The position numbers and the translations under genes were made by a program. A stretch of 61,435 nt of DNA from 2-02-FULL-55-14 sp964581115 (GTDB lineage: Bacteria > Bacteroidota > Ignavibacteria > UBA10030), in assembly GCA_964581115.1 (NCBI GenBank), contig CAZOMY010000018.1, forward strand, positions 1 through 61,435, written 5' to 3'. Below, piece by piece: positions 26,629 to 34,991 of the stretch. Every line of letters starts with the position of its first letter. Positions within the stretch are counted from its first letter, which is position 1. The notes under the pieces were generated by a model. That model made no database searches. It was given only the letters and a program-made list of their open reading frames with translations, and was not told where the DNA came from.

Positions 26629-27171
26629 ATGGCCAAGAAGACGAGCAAAAAGCCGGCGGCAAAAGCGACCAAGCCCGCCTCCAAAAAGAGTGTTACGTCG
26701 AAGCGACCGACGGCGAGACCGGCGCCGAAGCCGTCGCATGCCGCTGCAAAGGCTCCTACCGCTCCGCCGACGCGAGCGATCCCCAAGAAGGGGTACGGCA
26801 AGCGGGACCTCGAGCACTTTCGCGCCATCATCACGGAAAAGCGCAAGGAGATCCTCGAGGAGCTTGAATCGCTCAAAGCCAGCATGATGGACGTGCAGAC
26901 CGGCGAGTACGCGAATGAAAGCTCCACCTACTCGCTGCACATGGAGCAGGGGACGGATGCGATGGAACGAGAGAAGGTCTTTCTGTTCGCGTCGCGCGAG
27001 GGGAAGTTTCTGAACTACCTCGACGACGCCCTCAAGCGCATCGAGAACGGCTCGTATGGCTTCTGCACCGACTGCGGCAAGATCATCGAGAAGGAGCGAC
27101 TCGAGGCCGTTCCGCACGCACAACAGTGCGTGCAATGCAAGCTGAAGAAGGGGTCGGGGAACAAGCTTTGA
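26629..27171 (+). CDS. DksA/TraR-type zinc-finger transcription factor
   Basis: A 180-residue DksA-like protein. The first 55 residues are Lys/Pro/Ala-rich and disordered. A coiled coil (about 60-135) follows, with the expected acidic tip replaced by a Met/Asp-rich stretch. The C-terminal C4 zinc finger is CTDCGKII ... CVQC (about 143-168). Such proteins bind the RNA polymerase secondary channel; the long basic tail is unlike E. coli DksA (151 residues) and may bind nucleic acid. It is preceded by a good ribosome binding site and followed by lspA. Confidence 0.9.
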   Translation: MAKKTSKKPAAKATKPASKKSVTSKRPTARPAPKPSHAAAKAPTAPPTRAIPKKGYGKRDLEHFRAIITEKRKEILEELESLKASMMDVQTGEYANESSTYSLHMEQGTDAMEREKVFLFASREGKFLNYLDDALKRIENGSYGFCTDCGKIIEKERLEAVPHAQQCVQCKLKKGSGNKL

Positions 27172-27250
27172 GCGCATGACCATGATGCGCGGGAACCGTT
27201 CCACAAACGCCCTGAGCCCGGCCCACCTCCGGGTTCCGAGGTAGAGACCG

Positions 27251-27835
27251 GTGCGCGTCCTCTACGTTACCGGACTCATCGTCCTCATCGACCAGATCTC
27301 GAAGTTCCTCGTCAAGGGCTTCTCGATCCCGTCGCTGGGGATCTATCACGAGGGTATGCACCTCGGTCAAAGCATCCCGCTGCTGGGGGACTTCTTTCGC
27401 CTGACGTTCGTCGAGAACCCGGGAATGGCATTCGGGATCGACACCGACAGCAAGCTGATTCTTACGCTCTTCACCCTCCTCGCCACGATCGGCATCGCCT
27501 GGTACCTCTTCCACATCCGCCAGCAGGCGTTGATCGTCCGGCTGGCCCTGGCGCTCATCCTGGCCGGAGCGATCGGCAACCTCATCGACCGGATGTTCTA
27601 CGGCGTCATCTTTGGCGAGGCGTCGCTATTTCACGGCAAGGTCGTCGACTTCTTCGATGTCGATTTCATCGACATTAGCATCGGGAATTTCCTTCTGACC
27701 CGCTGGTTCGTGTTCAACGTGGCCGATGCCTCGGTGTCTGTCGGCATCGTGCTCTTGCTGCTCTCGCACCGCCACGTCGAAGCCCCCTCCGTTCAACCTG
27801 CGGCCGACGAGTCCGCTCCGCCCTCCGCTTCCTGA
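27251..27835 (+). CDS. lspA: lipoprotein signal peptidase (signal peptidase II)
   Basis: A 194-residue membrane aspartyl protease. It has four hydrophobic helices, with FVENPGMAFG as the conserved extracytoplasmic loop, the catalytic Asp113 in GNLIDR and Asp159 in FNVADAS. It cleaves prolipoproteins after lipidation, consistent with the several lipoproteins in this window. The GTG start at 27251 is the earliest giving the family N-terminus. A loop of about ten extra residues before the second motif (FGEASLFHGK) and a 25-residue Pro/Ala tail are minor oddities. One base separates its stop from rluD. Confidence 0.95.
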   Translation: MRVLYVTGLIVLIDQISKFLVKGFSIPSLGIYHEGMHLGQSIPLLGDFFRLTFVENPGMAFGIDTDSKLILTLFTLLATIGIAWYLFHIRQQALIVRLALALILAGAIGNLIDRMFYGVIFGEASLFHGKVVDFFDVDFIDISIGNFLLTRWFVFNVADASVSVGIVLLLLSHRHVEAPSVQPAADESAPPSAS

Positions 27836-27836
27836 T

Positions 27837-28823
27837 ATGGCGTCTCCGCCGGCCACCGAACCGCGTGCCCGCCTCCGGTTCGACGTCCCGGCCGGGCAGT
27901 CCCGTGTCCGACTCGACGTGTATCTGACACGCATGGTCGAGAACGCCACGCGCGCCAAAGTGCAGGCCGCGATCGATGACGGCCATGTTCTGGTGAACGG
28001 GCGTACGCGGAGGTCCAGCTACGCCGTGCTTCCCGGCGATGTGATCGAGGTGACGCTCCAGCGCCCTCCAGCTCCTGAAGTGGCTCCCGAGAATATTCCG
28101 CTCGAGATCGTTCACGAAGACGCCGACCTTCTCGTTGTCAACAAGCCCGCCGGGATGGTCACGCATCCGGCGTACGGCAACTACACCGGAACCCTCGTTC
28201 ACGCCGTGCTGTATCACACCGCTGTCTCCGGGGGGGCGCCGGGAAGGCCGGGGATCGTCCACCGGCTTGACAAGGATACCTCCGGACTGCTGGTCGTTGC
28301 CAAGACGGAACGCGCGCATGCCGCGCTCGCGCGACAATTCGCGGAGCGCACGGTCGAACGCGAATATCGGGCGATCGTCTGGGGACGCATGCGCTCGTCG
28401 CACGGCACGATCGACGCGGCGCTCGCTCGCAGTCAGCGGGACCGGAAGAAGGTGGCCGTCAAGCCCGGCGGCAAGAGGGCGGTCACCGAATACCACGTCA
28501 TCGAACCGTTCGCGTTCTTGTCGCTCGTACGGCTTCATCTGTTGACGGGGCGAACGCATCAGATCCGTGTTCACCTGGCGCACATCGGACACCCGGTCTT
28601 CGGCGACCCCACCTACGGGGGCAGGCATCCGGGATGGGCTGGGACGCAGGAGAGGCGGGTCCACCAGGCGGCGAATCTCCTGAAGCTGATCGATCGCCAG
28701 GCGTTGCACGCCCGCACCATCGGCTTCCGTCACCCGATCACCAACGAAATGGTCCGATGGTCGAGCCCTCTACCCGATGATATGGAAGCCGTCCTGCGAG
28801 CCGTACGGGGTTCAGCGACCTAG
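27837..28823 (+). CDS. rluD: 23S rRNA pseudouridine synthase, RluD family
   Basis: A 328-residue pseudouridine synthase. An S4 RNA-binding domain occupies about 25-85 (DVYLTRMVENATRAKVQ). The catalytic domain has NKPAGMVTHP, the motif GIVHRLDKDTSGLLV with nucleophile Asp145, and GRTHQIRVHLAHIGHPVFGD. RluD modifies uridines 1911, 1915 and 1917 of 23S rRNA helix 69; which of the RluA/C/D sites is used cannot be fixed by eye, but the S4 domain favours RluC/D. Follows lspA as in many genomes and ends before a hairpin terminator. Confidence 0.9.
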   Translation: MASPPATEPRARLRFDVPAGQSRVRLDVYLTRMVENATRAKVQAAIDDGHVLVNGRTRRSSYAVLPGDVIEVTLQRPPAPEVAPENIPLEIVHEDADLLVVNKPAGMVTHPAYGNYTGTLVHAVLYHTAVSGGAPGRPGIVHRLDKDTSGLLVVAKTERAHAALARQFAERTVEREYRAIVWGRMRSSHGTIDAALARSQRDRKKVAVKPGGKRAVTEYHVIEPFAFLSLVRLHLLTGRTHQIRVHLAHIGHPVFGDPTYGGRHPGWAGTQERRVHQAANLLKLIDRQALHARTIGFRHPITNEMVRWSSPLPDDMEAVLRAVRGSAT

Positions 28824-28844
28824 CGTGAGTGGATGGAGGCAACC

Positions 28845-28873
28845 AAGAACGGGAGCCGCGGGCTACCGTTCTT
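28845..28873. terminator. bidirectional hairpin between convergent genes
   Basis: AAGAACGG (28845-28852) pairs with CCGTTCTT (28866-28873), with an inner AGCC/GGCT stem around GCG. It lies between the convergent rluD and DUF6600 genes and probably ends both. The T-tail is short. Confidence 0.7.
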
Positions 28874-28896
28874 TGTAGGTCGGGCATGTGGTTGCG

Positions 28897-30072
28897 TCAG
28901 TTGCGGCGGCGCTCCCGGTCCCTGGAGGGCGCAGGGGTCGAGGAGGCCGGAGGGTCTCGCCGGGGGGCGTTCGATCGCGAGGGCTGTTGACGCGTTGCCG
29001 GGGCTGGAGACGAAGGCCGCATATGCGACGGAGAACGCTCGGGCATCGTCAGGCGGTCGGGCGACGACCTCCGCTCGGGTTGCACCGTCGACGGAGATGA
29101 TCGGTCCGGCGTCGACGGCGAAGAGGCGGGACGTCGGATCTGCTCCTGGCGGTCGAATGGGGGAGGCGTGGTCCGGTCACGCTGTTCGACCCGACGCGGC
29201 GTTTCAAATTCCGACGGCGAACGCTGGCTTCGTTCGATCGCATTCATTTCCAGGTTGAGCCGTCGCTCGCCGCGCACGGTCGTGCGCGCTACCTCCGAGC
29301 GCTCGAAGTCCTCGTCGCGCGGCCGATAGGCCTCGATCACCGGCCGGCGGTCGGCGTCGCGAACGATCCGCTCGCCGCGGGCCATGCCGCTCGTCCGGAT
29401 CTCCGTGCGTTCAATGCGTCCCCCCGTGCGTTCTTCGACGAAGCTGCGCTCGACCCCCCTGTTCACGATGCGGTTGCGGTCGATCTCATAGCCGCCCCCC
29501 GAACGGGTCGTCCCCACGAGCCGGCGTGTGTAGTCGACGTCGACATAGTCCCGGTAGCGGAACTCATGTCCGAACCGGTGCGCGTTGACGAAGCACCAGT
29601 AATGGTGAGGAGCCACCCACGGGCGCGTGAATCGGATCCCGAAGCTGACGTGGAACGATGCGTAGGGCGGGAGCGGAGCCCACCCGATGTAAGCGTCGTT
29701 GTAGCGCCACTCAACCCATGCCGGCCCCCACACGTTATCTGGGATCCAAACCCATCCATAGTAGTCGTCGAAGTACCAACGGCCGTAGTGATAGACGGCC
29801 CAGCCGAATGGCTCCGACGACACCCAGTACCAACCATAGTCGGACCAGACCCACCGGCCTTCCATGTAGGGTCGCCAGCCGGGACGTATCGCCCGCGGTC
29901 GCCAGACGACAAAGCCGGGTTCGACTTCGATCCATTGGCCATGCGGCGCGAGAGGCCGATAGAAGGCACCGATGTGAGCGCTGAGTCCGAACGAACGGTG
30001 AGCCGCCTGCACGGTCGTCGGTGCGCCGGCGAGGGTGGCGAACAGGGTGGCGAAGATCAGGATGCGGTTCAT
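28897..30072 (-). CDS. DUF6600-like Trp/Tyr-rich secreted protein
   Basis: A 391-residue exported protein with a signal peptide (MNRILIFATLFATLAGAPTT). Residues 35-170 are extraordinarily aromatic, with phrases such as YGWYWVSSEPFGWAVYH and YGWVWIPDNVWGPAWV, characteristic of DUF6600 proteins of Gram-negative envelopes. Residues 200-290 are charged and Arg/Glu-rich. The last 100 residues are Pro/Ser/Arg-rich and disordered. The function is not known; it may bind polymers or surfaces. It is a single gene, divergent from the downstream lipoprotein gene and convergent with rluD. Confidence 0.8.
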   Translation of the reverse strand: MNRILIFATLFATLAGAPTTVQAAHRSFGLSAHIGAFYRPLAPHGQWIEVEPGFVVWRPRAIRPGWRPYMEGRWVWSDYGWYWVSSEPFGWAVYHYGRWYFDDYYGWVWIPDNVWGPAWVEWRYNDAYIGWAPLPPYASFHVSFGIRFTRPWVAPHHYWCFVNAHRFGHEFRYRDYVDVDYTRRLVGTTRSGGGYEIDRNRIVNRGVERSFVEERTGGRIERTEIRTSGMARGERIVRDADRRPVIEAYRPRDEDFERSEVARTTVRGERRLNLEMNAIERSQRSPSEFETPRRVEQRDRTTPPPFDRQEQIRRPASSPSTPDRSSPSTVQPERRSSPDRLTMPERSPSHMRPSSPAPATRQQPSRSNAPRRDPPASSTPAPSRDRERRRN

Positions 30073-30255
30073 GGCGATGTCTCCAAAGCGTCTTCTAAGA
30101 TCGGGTCAATTCACGTGCCACTCCTCTGGGAGCCAGAATTCGTGCTGAAGAGGGGCCAGTTTGGCCCTATGCGTGCACTATCATGGACACCCTGTCTTAT
30201 TGCTTCCATCCCCATTTTTGCCCAATTTCACGCAGTCATCGGTTGAAGCCCCCTC

Positions 30256-30639
30256 ATGAAAACGTTCCTGTCTCTTTTCTTTTGTGGCCTCTGTCTGTTC
30301 GCGGGTTCATGCGCCGGTGCGACGGACAGCGATACAAGCGTCAAAGTTGAGTTGAATGCACCCACCGAACTGAAGGCCGAGCGCATCGGCCGGACGGCGG
30401 TGCGCTTGAGCTGGTTGGACCAGGCCGTTGGCGAGGAGGCGTTCGTCATCGAGCGGAAGCGAAATGCGGGCGCATTCTTCCCGACGATCTTCGTTCCGGC
30501 CGACGTGACCCAGGCGGTCGACTCGATCGACATCCGGACCGATTCGACCTACACGTACCGCGTGCGGGCGTTCCAGTACGTCTCGACATCCCCCTATTCC
30601 AACGCAGTCTCGCTGCAATTCACCCTTCCGTTCCCCTGA
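30256..30639 (+). CDS. small lipoprotein with fibronectin type III-like domain
   Basis: A 127-residue lipoprotein. Lipobox FAGSC puts Cys19 at the mature N-terminus. Residues 38-122 match a fibronectin type III fold: APTELKAERIG, VRLSWLDQ, EEAFVIERK, TYTYRVRAF, YSNAVSLQF. The rest is a short Ser/Asp linker. Type III modules mediate protein-protein contact at the cell surface. Divergent from the DUF6600 gene across a 183-base gap, and 12 bases ahead of a 61-codon gene. Confidence 0.8.
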   Translation: MKTFLSLFFCGLCLFAGSCAGATDSDTSVKVELNAPTELKAERIGRTAVRLSWLDQAVGEEAFVIERKRNAGAFFPTIFVPADVTQAVDSIDIRTDSTYTYRVRAFQYVSTSPYSNAVSLQFTLPFP

Positions 30640-30651
30640 TCGCTGAACGCT

Positions 30652-30837
30652 ATGGCAGCTCTGGACACGTTTGAGTGGTTCATACGACAGTTCTATCCGG
30701 ATCCCGACCCGGCCACGGCCGAGTTTCTGCGCCGGGAGAGGCAGTATATCATGGAGATCCGGAATGAGAACGAGCGCCTGCGCTACATCGACGAGTTGAT
30801 GCACCGCGTCAGGGAGTCCATGCGCACGACGGCCTGA
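30652..30837 (+). CDS. small acidic protein, unknown
   Basis: A 61-residue protein, largely helical and charged (FLRRERQYIMEIRNENERLRY), without a signal or membrane segment. I recognise no family. Co-oriented, 12 bases after the lipoprotein gene, so it may be translated from the same mRNA. The next gene starts 147 bases later in a gap with no clear promoter. It could be a chance open frame, though its codons look ordinary. Confidence 0.5.
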   Translation: MAALDTFEWFIRQFYPDPDPATAEFLRRERQYIMEIRNENERLRYIDELMHRVRESMRTTA

Positions 30838-30984
30838 TCCGCCGATCGTTCATCGTGAAAAGCCATACACCTGTGCTGGAGGTCTTCGTCACCCCCGCCG
30901 ACGAGGTCTGCCCAACCCAAGCGGTCCGGGCGATCGCTGCGGAATGGGTCCATCAACCCACCACCATCGTACGCAGGTACTGCC

Positions 30985-32508
30985 ATGCTCCTGCATGAGA
31001 AATTCATCGAGACGGCCAAGAAGTACGGCTCGAAGATGTTCGTCATCGACCGAACGACCGGACGCAATTTGACCTACAATCGCGGCCTGATCGCTTCGAT
31101 GATCCTCGCCGAGCGATTCAAGCAGTACGAGCCCGGCTTCATCGGCATCCTCCTCCCGACTTCTGGCGGTGGGGCGCTGTGCATGCTTGGCGCGCTCATG
31201 AGCGGCCGCGTGCCCGTCTACATCAATTACTCGACCGGCGCGGCCCAGAACTGCGAATACGCTCAGCAGAAATGCGACTTCAAGACGATCATCACCTCGA
31301 AGGCGCTGCTCGAGAAGATCAAGGCGCCCGTCGTCGATGGCATGGTGTTCATCGAAGACATCCTGCAGAGCGTCACCGGGTTTGAAAAGATCCGGGCCGC
31401 GTTGAAGACCAAGCTACCCGCTTCGATGCTGACAGCGAAGTACGCGCAGGGGGACGAGAATAACACCGCCTTCATTCTGTTCACCAGCGGTAGCGAAAAG
31501 GACCCGAAAGGGGTGCAGCTGACGCATCGGAACATCATCGCCAACATTCAGAGTCTCGAGAAGGTCTTCACGTTCGGACCGGACGACATCTTTTTGGCCC
31601 AGCTGCCGTACTTCCACATCTTCGGCCAGACCGGCAACCTGTGGGCTCCGATCTACTTCGGCATGACGATCGTGTCATACGCCAACCCATTGGATTTCAA
31701 GACCATCTGCGACATCGTCCGTGAGGAGAAGTGCACGCTCATGGTGGGGACGCCGGCGTTCTTTTGGGGTTACCTGCAGAAGTCCGAGCCGGGCGATTTC
31801 AAGACCGTGCGAATCATGCTGACGGGCGCCGACAAGTGCCCCGACGCGCTCCGCAAGGGCTTCAAGGAGAAGCACAACATCACGTTGCTCGAGGCCTACG
31901 GAGCGACCGAGACCTCGCCAGGCATCACGGTCAACACGCACCAGAACAACCGTCCCGGTAGCGTCGGCCGTCCGCTCCCCGGCGTGCAGGTGAGGGTTGA
32001 GAACTACGAGACGGGTGAGATGTGCCGCACGGGCGAGATCGGTAAGATCCTGACGAAGGGTGAGAACGTGATGAAGGGATACTTCGACGATTTCGAGCAG
32101 ACCTCGCTGGCCATCCGCCATGGGTGGTATGATACGGGGGACATGGGCTGGATGGATGAGGACGGCTATCTGTGGCACGTCGGCCGGTTGAAGCGGTTCC
32201 TCAAGATCGGCGGAGAGATGGTCTCGCTCGTTAAGGTGGAGGATGTCCTCGAGAAACTGCTCCCCGAAGGCGCCTCGTGCTGCGTCGTGGAGGTGCCCGA
32301 TCATCTCCGCGGTGCGAAGATCGTCGCGGCGGTGACGCACCCGCTCGACGAAAAGGAGGTCCTCCGCAAGATGGCCGAAACGCTGCCGAACATCGCCCTG
32401 CCGAAGCAGTTCGTTCAGATCGAAGAGCTGCCGAAGATGGGGAGCGGCAAGATCGATTTTCGCAGGGTCACCGACATGGTGCGCGAGCTTGTACAGGCCA
32501 AGCGTTGA
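30985..32508 (+). CDS. AMP-forming acyl-activating ligase (fatty acid--CoA/ACP type)
   Basis: A 507-residue ANL-superfamily enzyme. ATP binding: FTSGSEKDPKGVQLTH (the P-loop); then AYGATETSPG, and WYDTGDMGWMDEDGY with the adenylate-binding Asp, GRLKRFLKIGGEMVS as hinge, and a C-terminal GSGKIDFRR with the catalytic Lys. It most resembles fatty acid ligases of the Aas type, which load acyl chains onto ACP or CoA at the inner membrane. There is no acyltransferase domain fused. A further gap of 24 bases precedes guaA in the same direction. Confidence 0.8.
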   Translation: MLLHEKFIETAKKYGSKMFVIDRTTGRNLTYNRGLIASMILAERFKQYEPGFIGILLPTSGGGALCMLGALMSGRVPVYINYSTGAAQNCEYAQQKCDFKTIITSKALLEKIKAPVVDGMVFIEDILQSVTGFEKIRAALKTKLPASMLTAKYAQGDENNTAFILFTSGSEKDPKGVQLTHRNIIANIQSLEKVFTFGPDDIFLAQLPYFHIFGQTGNLWAPIYFGMTIVSYANPLDFKTICDIVREEKCTLMVGTPAFFWGYLQKSEPGDFKTVRIMLTGADKCPDALRKGFKEKHNITLLEAYGATETSPGITVNTHQNNRPGSVGRPLPGVQVRVENYETGEMCRTGEIGKILTKGENVMKGYFDDFEQTSLAIRHGWYDTGDMGWMDEDGYLWHVGRLKRFLKIGGEMVSLVKVEDVLEKLLPEGASCCVVEVPDHLRGAKIVAAVTHPLDEKEVLRKMAETLPNIALPKQFVQIEELPKMGSGKIDFRRVTDMVRELVQAKR

Positions 32509-32532
32509 CCGTTTCCCCCTCACACAGGAACC

Positions 32533-34077
32533 ATGACCCACGCTGAGACCGTCCTCGTCCTCGATTTTGGATCGCAGTACACGCAGTTGATCGCCCGCCG
32601 CGTCAGGGAGCTTGGAGTCTTCTCCGAGCTCCACCCCTTCCATACACCGCTGGACCAGATCCGGGCGATGAAGCCCTCGGCGATCATCCTGTCGGGCGGA
32701 CCTTCCAGCGTCTACGAAGACGGAGCGCCGAAGCCCGACCCGGCGATCTTCGACCTCGGGATCCCGATCCTCGGCATCTGTTATGGGCTTCAGCTCATCG
32801 CCGAGCAGATGGGGGGGAAGGTCGACCCCTCAGCGCGGCGCGAGTACGGCCATGCCACGCTCGAGATCGACCGGCATGACGACCTCTTCAAGGGAGTCGA
32901 CCGGACGACCCAGGTGTGGATGAGTCATGGTGACGCGCTCAGCCAACTGCCTGACGGCTTCGAGCCGATCGCGCATTCGTCGAACTCGCCGATCTGCGCC
33001 ATCCGCGATGTCCGCCGGAAGATCTACGGAGTCCAGTTCCACCCTGAGGTTGTGCACACGCCGGAAGGACGCACGATCCTAGGGAATTTTCTGACGAGTG
33101 TCGCGGGGCTCAAAGCGACCTGGACGCCGGCGTCGTTCGTCGACGAGGCCGTGCGGGAGATCCGCGTGCGGGTGGGTTCCTCGCACGTGCTGTGCGCCCT
33201 GTCGGGAGGTGTCGATTCGTCCGTCCTCGCGGTGCTGTTGCACAAGGCGATCGGCGACCGGCTCGTCTGCATCCACATCAACAACGGTCTGATGCGGAAG
33301 AACGAGAGCGAAGACGTCGTGCGCACCTTCCGCGACCGGTTCTCCATCGACCTGCGGTATGTCGATGCGACCGACACGTTCCTGGCGCGCTTGGCCGGAG
33401 TCACCGACCCGGAGCAAAAGCGCAAGATCATCGGCAAGACCTTTATCGACGTCTTCGACGCCGAGGCGAAGAAGCTGCCCGGCGACGTCCGCTTCCTTGC
33501 GCAAGGGACGCTGTATCCCGACGTCATTGAGTCGGTGTCGTTCAAGGGACCGTCGGTCACGATCAAGACCCATCATAACGTCGGCGGACTTCCGAAGGAC
33601 CTGAGATTCGAGCTGATCGAGCCGTTCCGCGAGCTCTTCAAAGACGAGGTGCGGGCGATCGGAAGACTGCTCGGCCTTCCGGAGCTGCTGATCGGCCGGC
33701 ATCCCTTTCCGGGGCCCGGCCTTGCGGTGCGCATCGTTGGCGAGGTGACCAGAGAACGGGCGGACCTCCTCCGCGAAGCGGACCATCTCTTCGTCCAGGA
33801 GCTGCACGCGGCGGGTCTGTACGAGAGCATCTGGCAGGCCTTCGCCGTGCTGTTGCCCGTCCGCTCCGTTGGAGTGATGGGGGATGGCCGGACGTACGAG
33901 TCGGTCTGTGCGCTACGAGCCGTGACGAGCGTGGACGGTATGACAGCCGACTGGGCGCGTATCCCGCCCGAGGTGCTCGCCAAGGCGTCGGGTCGTATTA
34001 CGAATGAGCTGCGCGGCATCAACCGGGTGGTCTACGATATCAGCTCAAAACCGCCGGCGACGATCGAATGGGAATGA
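32533..34077 (+). CDS. guaA: GMP synthase (glutamine-hydrolysing)
   Basis: A 514-residue enzyme, near the family length of 510-525. The class I glutamine amidotransferase domain (about 1-195) begins VLDFGSQYTQLIARRVRE, has nucleophile Cys83 in GICYGLQL, and FHPEV with its His-x-Glu. The ATP pyrophosphatase domain follows with SGGVDSS (about 224). The C-terminal dimer domain carries RHPFPGPGLAVRI and ends PPATIEWE. It converts XMP to GMP. A 9-bp repeat cluster follows at its 3 prime end. Confidence 0.97.
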   Translation: MTHAETVLVLDFGSQYTQLIARRVRELGVFSELHPFHTPLDQIRAMKPSAIILSGGPSSVYEDGAPKPDPAIFDLGIPILGICYGLQLIAEQMGGKVDPSARREYGHATLEIDRHDDLFKGVDRTTQVWMSHGDALSQLPDGFEPIAHSSNSPICAIRDVRRKIYGVQFHPEVVHTPEGRTILGNFLTSVAGLKATWTPASFVDEAVREIRVRVGSSHVLCALSGGVDSSVLAVLLHKAIGDRLVCIHINNGLMRKNESEDVVRTFRDRFSIDLRYVDATDTFLARLAGVTDPEQKRKIIGKTFIDVFDAEAKKLPGDVRFLAQGTLYPDVIESVSFKGPSVTIKTHHNVGGLPKDLRFELIEPFRELFKDEVRAIGRLLGLPELLIGRHPFPGPGLAVRIVGEVTRERADLLREADHLFVQELHAAGLYESIWQAFAVLLPVRSVGVMGDGRTYESVCALRAVTSVDGMTADWARIPPEVLAKASGRITNELRGINRVVYDISSKPPATIEWE

Positions 34078-34101
34078 GGGGCTGCTCCGTGGGAAGAAGA
34101 G

Positions 34102-34260
34102 TCACAAAAAGCACAGAAGGCACGAAACGTGCACAGCAATTCGCGAGCGGTGTGCCGGAAGGTCGCTCTCAAATCCGATGAATGAATCCACCGCGAATGG
34201 ACGCGAATCCACGCGGATCAGAGGACCAGCTTCTCTTTTTGTGTCCATCAGCGGTCAAGA
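34102..34260. repeat. intergenic repeats of two unit lengths (copy D)
   Basis: Three 9-base units (TCACAAAAA, GCACAGAAG, GCACGAAAC) at 34102-34128, then three 10-base units (CGCGAATGGA, CGCGAATCCA, CGCGGATCAG) at 34192-34221, and a loosely complementary tail (CTTTTTGTGTCC) near 34235-34246. The ABC ATPase reading frame runs back through this DNA, but the family start is after it (34272). Confidence 0.65.
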
Positions 34261-34271
34261 TCAGAGAACGA

Positions 34272-34991
34272 ATGATCGAGCTTCGCAACGTTTCCAAGAA
34301 CTTTGGTTCGTTCACGGCCGTGGACGACCTCACCCTCACGATCCCTCCCGGAGAGCTCTTTGGTTTTCTGGGTCCGAACGGCGCCGGTAAAACGACGACG
34401 ATCAAGATGATCGCCGGCCTCTTTTCTCCGACGAAAGGGACGGTCCGCGTGAACGGACACGACGTCGTCGCCTCGCCGATGGCGGCCAAAGCGACGATCG
34501 CCTATATCCCCGACCAGCCGTTCCTCTACGACAAGCTGACGGGGCGCGAGTTCCTTTACTTTGTCGGCGGGTTGTTCGAGCTTCCGAAGGACCGCGTGCA
34601 CCGTCGCGTCGGCGAGCTGATCGAACGGTTCGAGATCGGACAGTGGATCGACAAGAAAGCCGAGGACTATTCTCAGGGGATGCGTCAGCGCATCTCGATC
34701 GCGGCGGGGATGATCCACGACCCGAAGACGATCATCATCGACGAGCCGATGGTGGGGCTTGACCCGCGGTCGGCGAAGATCGTGCGAGAGACCCTTCGGC
34801 ACCAGGCGGACCACGGGGTGTCGATCCTCATGTCGACGCACAGCCTGTCGATGGCCGAAGACCTGTGCGACCGGATCGGCATCATCCACCGCGGCAAGCT
34901 TGTCTACTGCGATACGCGCGACGCCGTGCGGGCGTACGAAGCCAGCCTCGATGGCAGTCTCGAATCGGTGTTCCTCGAGTTGACACGATGA
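34272..34991 (+). CDS. ABC transporter ATP-binding protein
   Basis: A 239-residue ABC ATPase. The start at 34272 (MIELRNVSKNFGSFTAV) is set by family alignment; earlier in-frame Met codons fall in repeats. Walker A is GPNGAGKTT (34-42), the Q-loop is at IPDQPFLYD, the signature is YSQGMRQR, and Walker B is TIIIDEPMVGLD followed by the switch His in MSTHSL. Most like ATPases of CcmA/NatA-type exporters. ATGA overlap with the permease gene below. Confidence 0.93.
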   Translation: MIELRNVSKNFGSFTAVDDLTLTIPPGELFGFLGPNGAGKTTTIKMIAGLFSPTKGTVRVNGHDVVASPMAAKATIAYIPDQPFLYDKLTGREFLYFVGGLFELPKDRVHRRVGELIERFEIGQWIDKKAEDYSQGMRQRISIAAGMIHDPKTIIIDEPMVGLDPRSAKIVRETLRHQADHGVSILMSTHSLSMAEDLCDRIGIIHRGKLVYCDTRDAVRAYEASLDGSLESVFLELTR

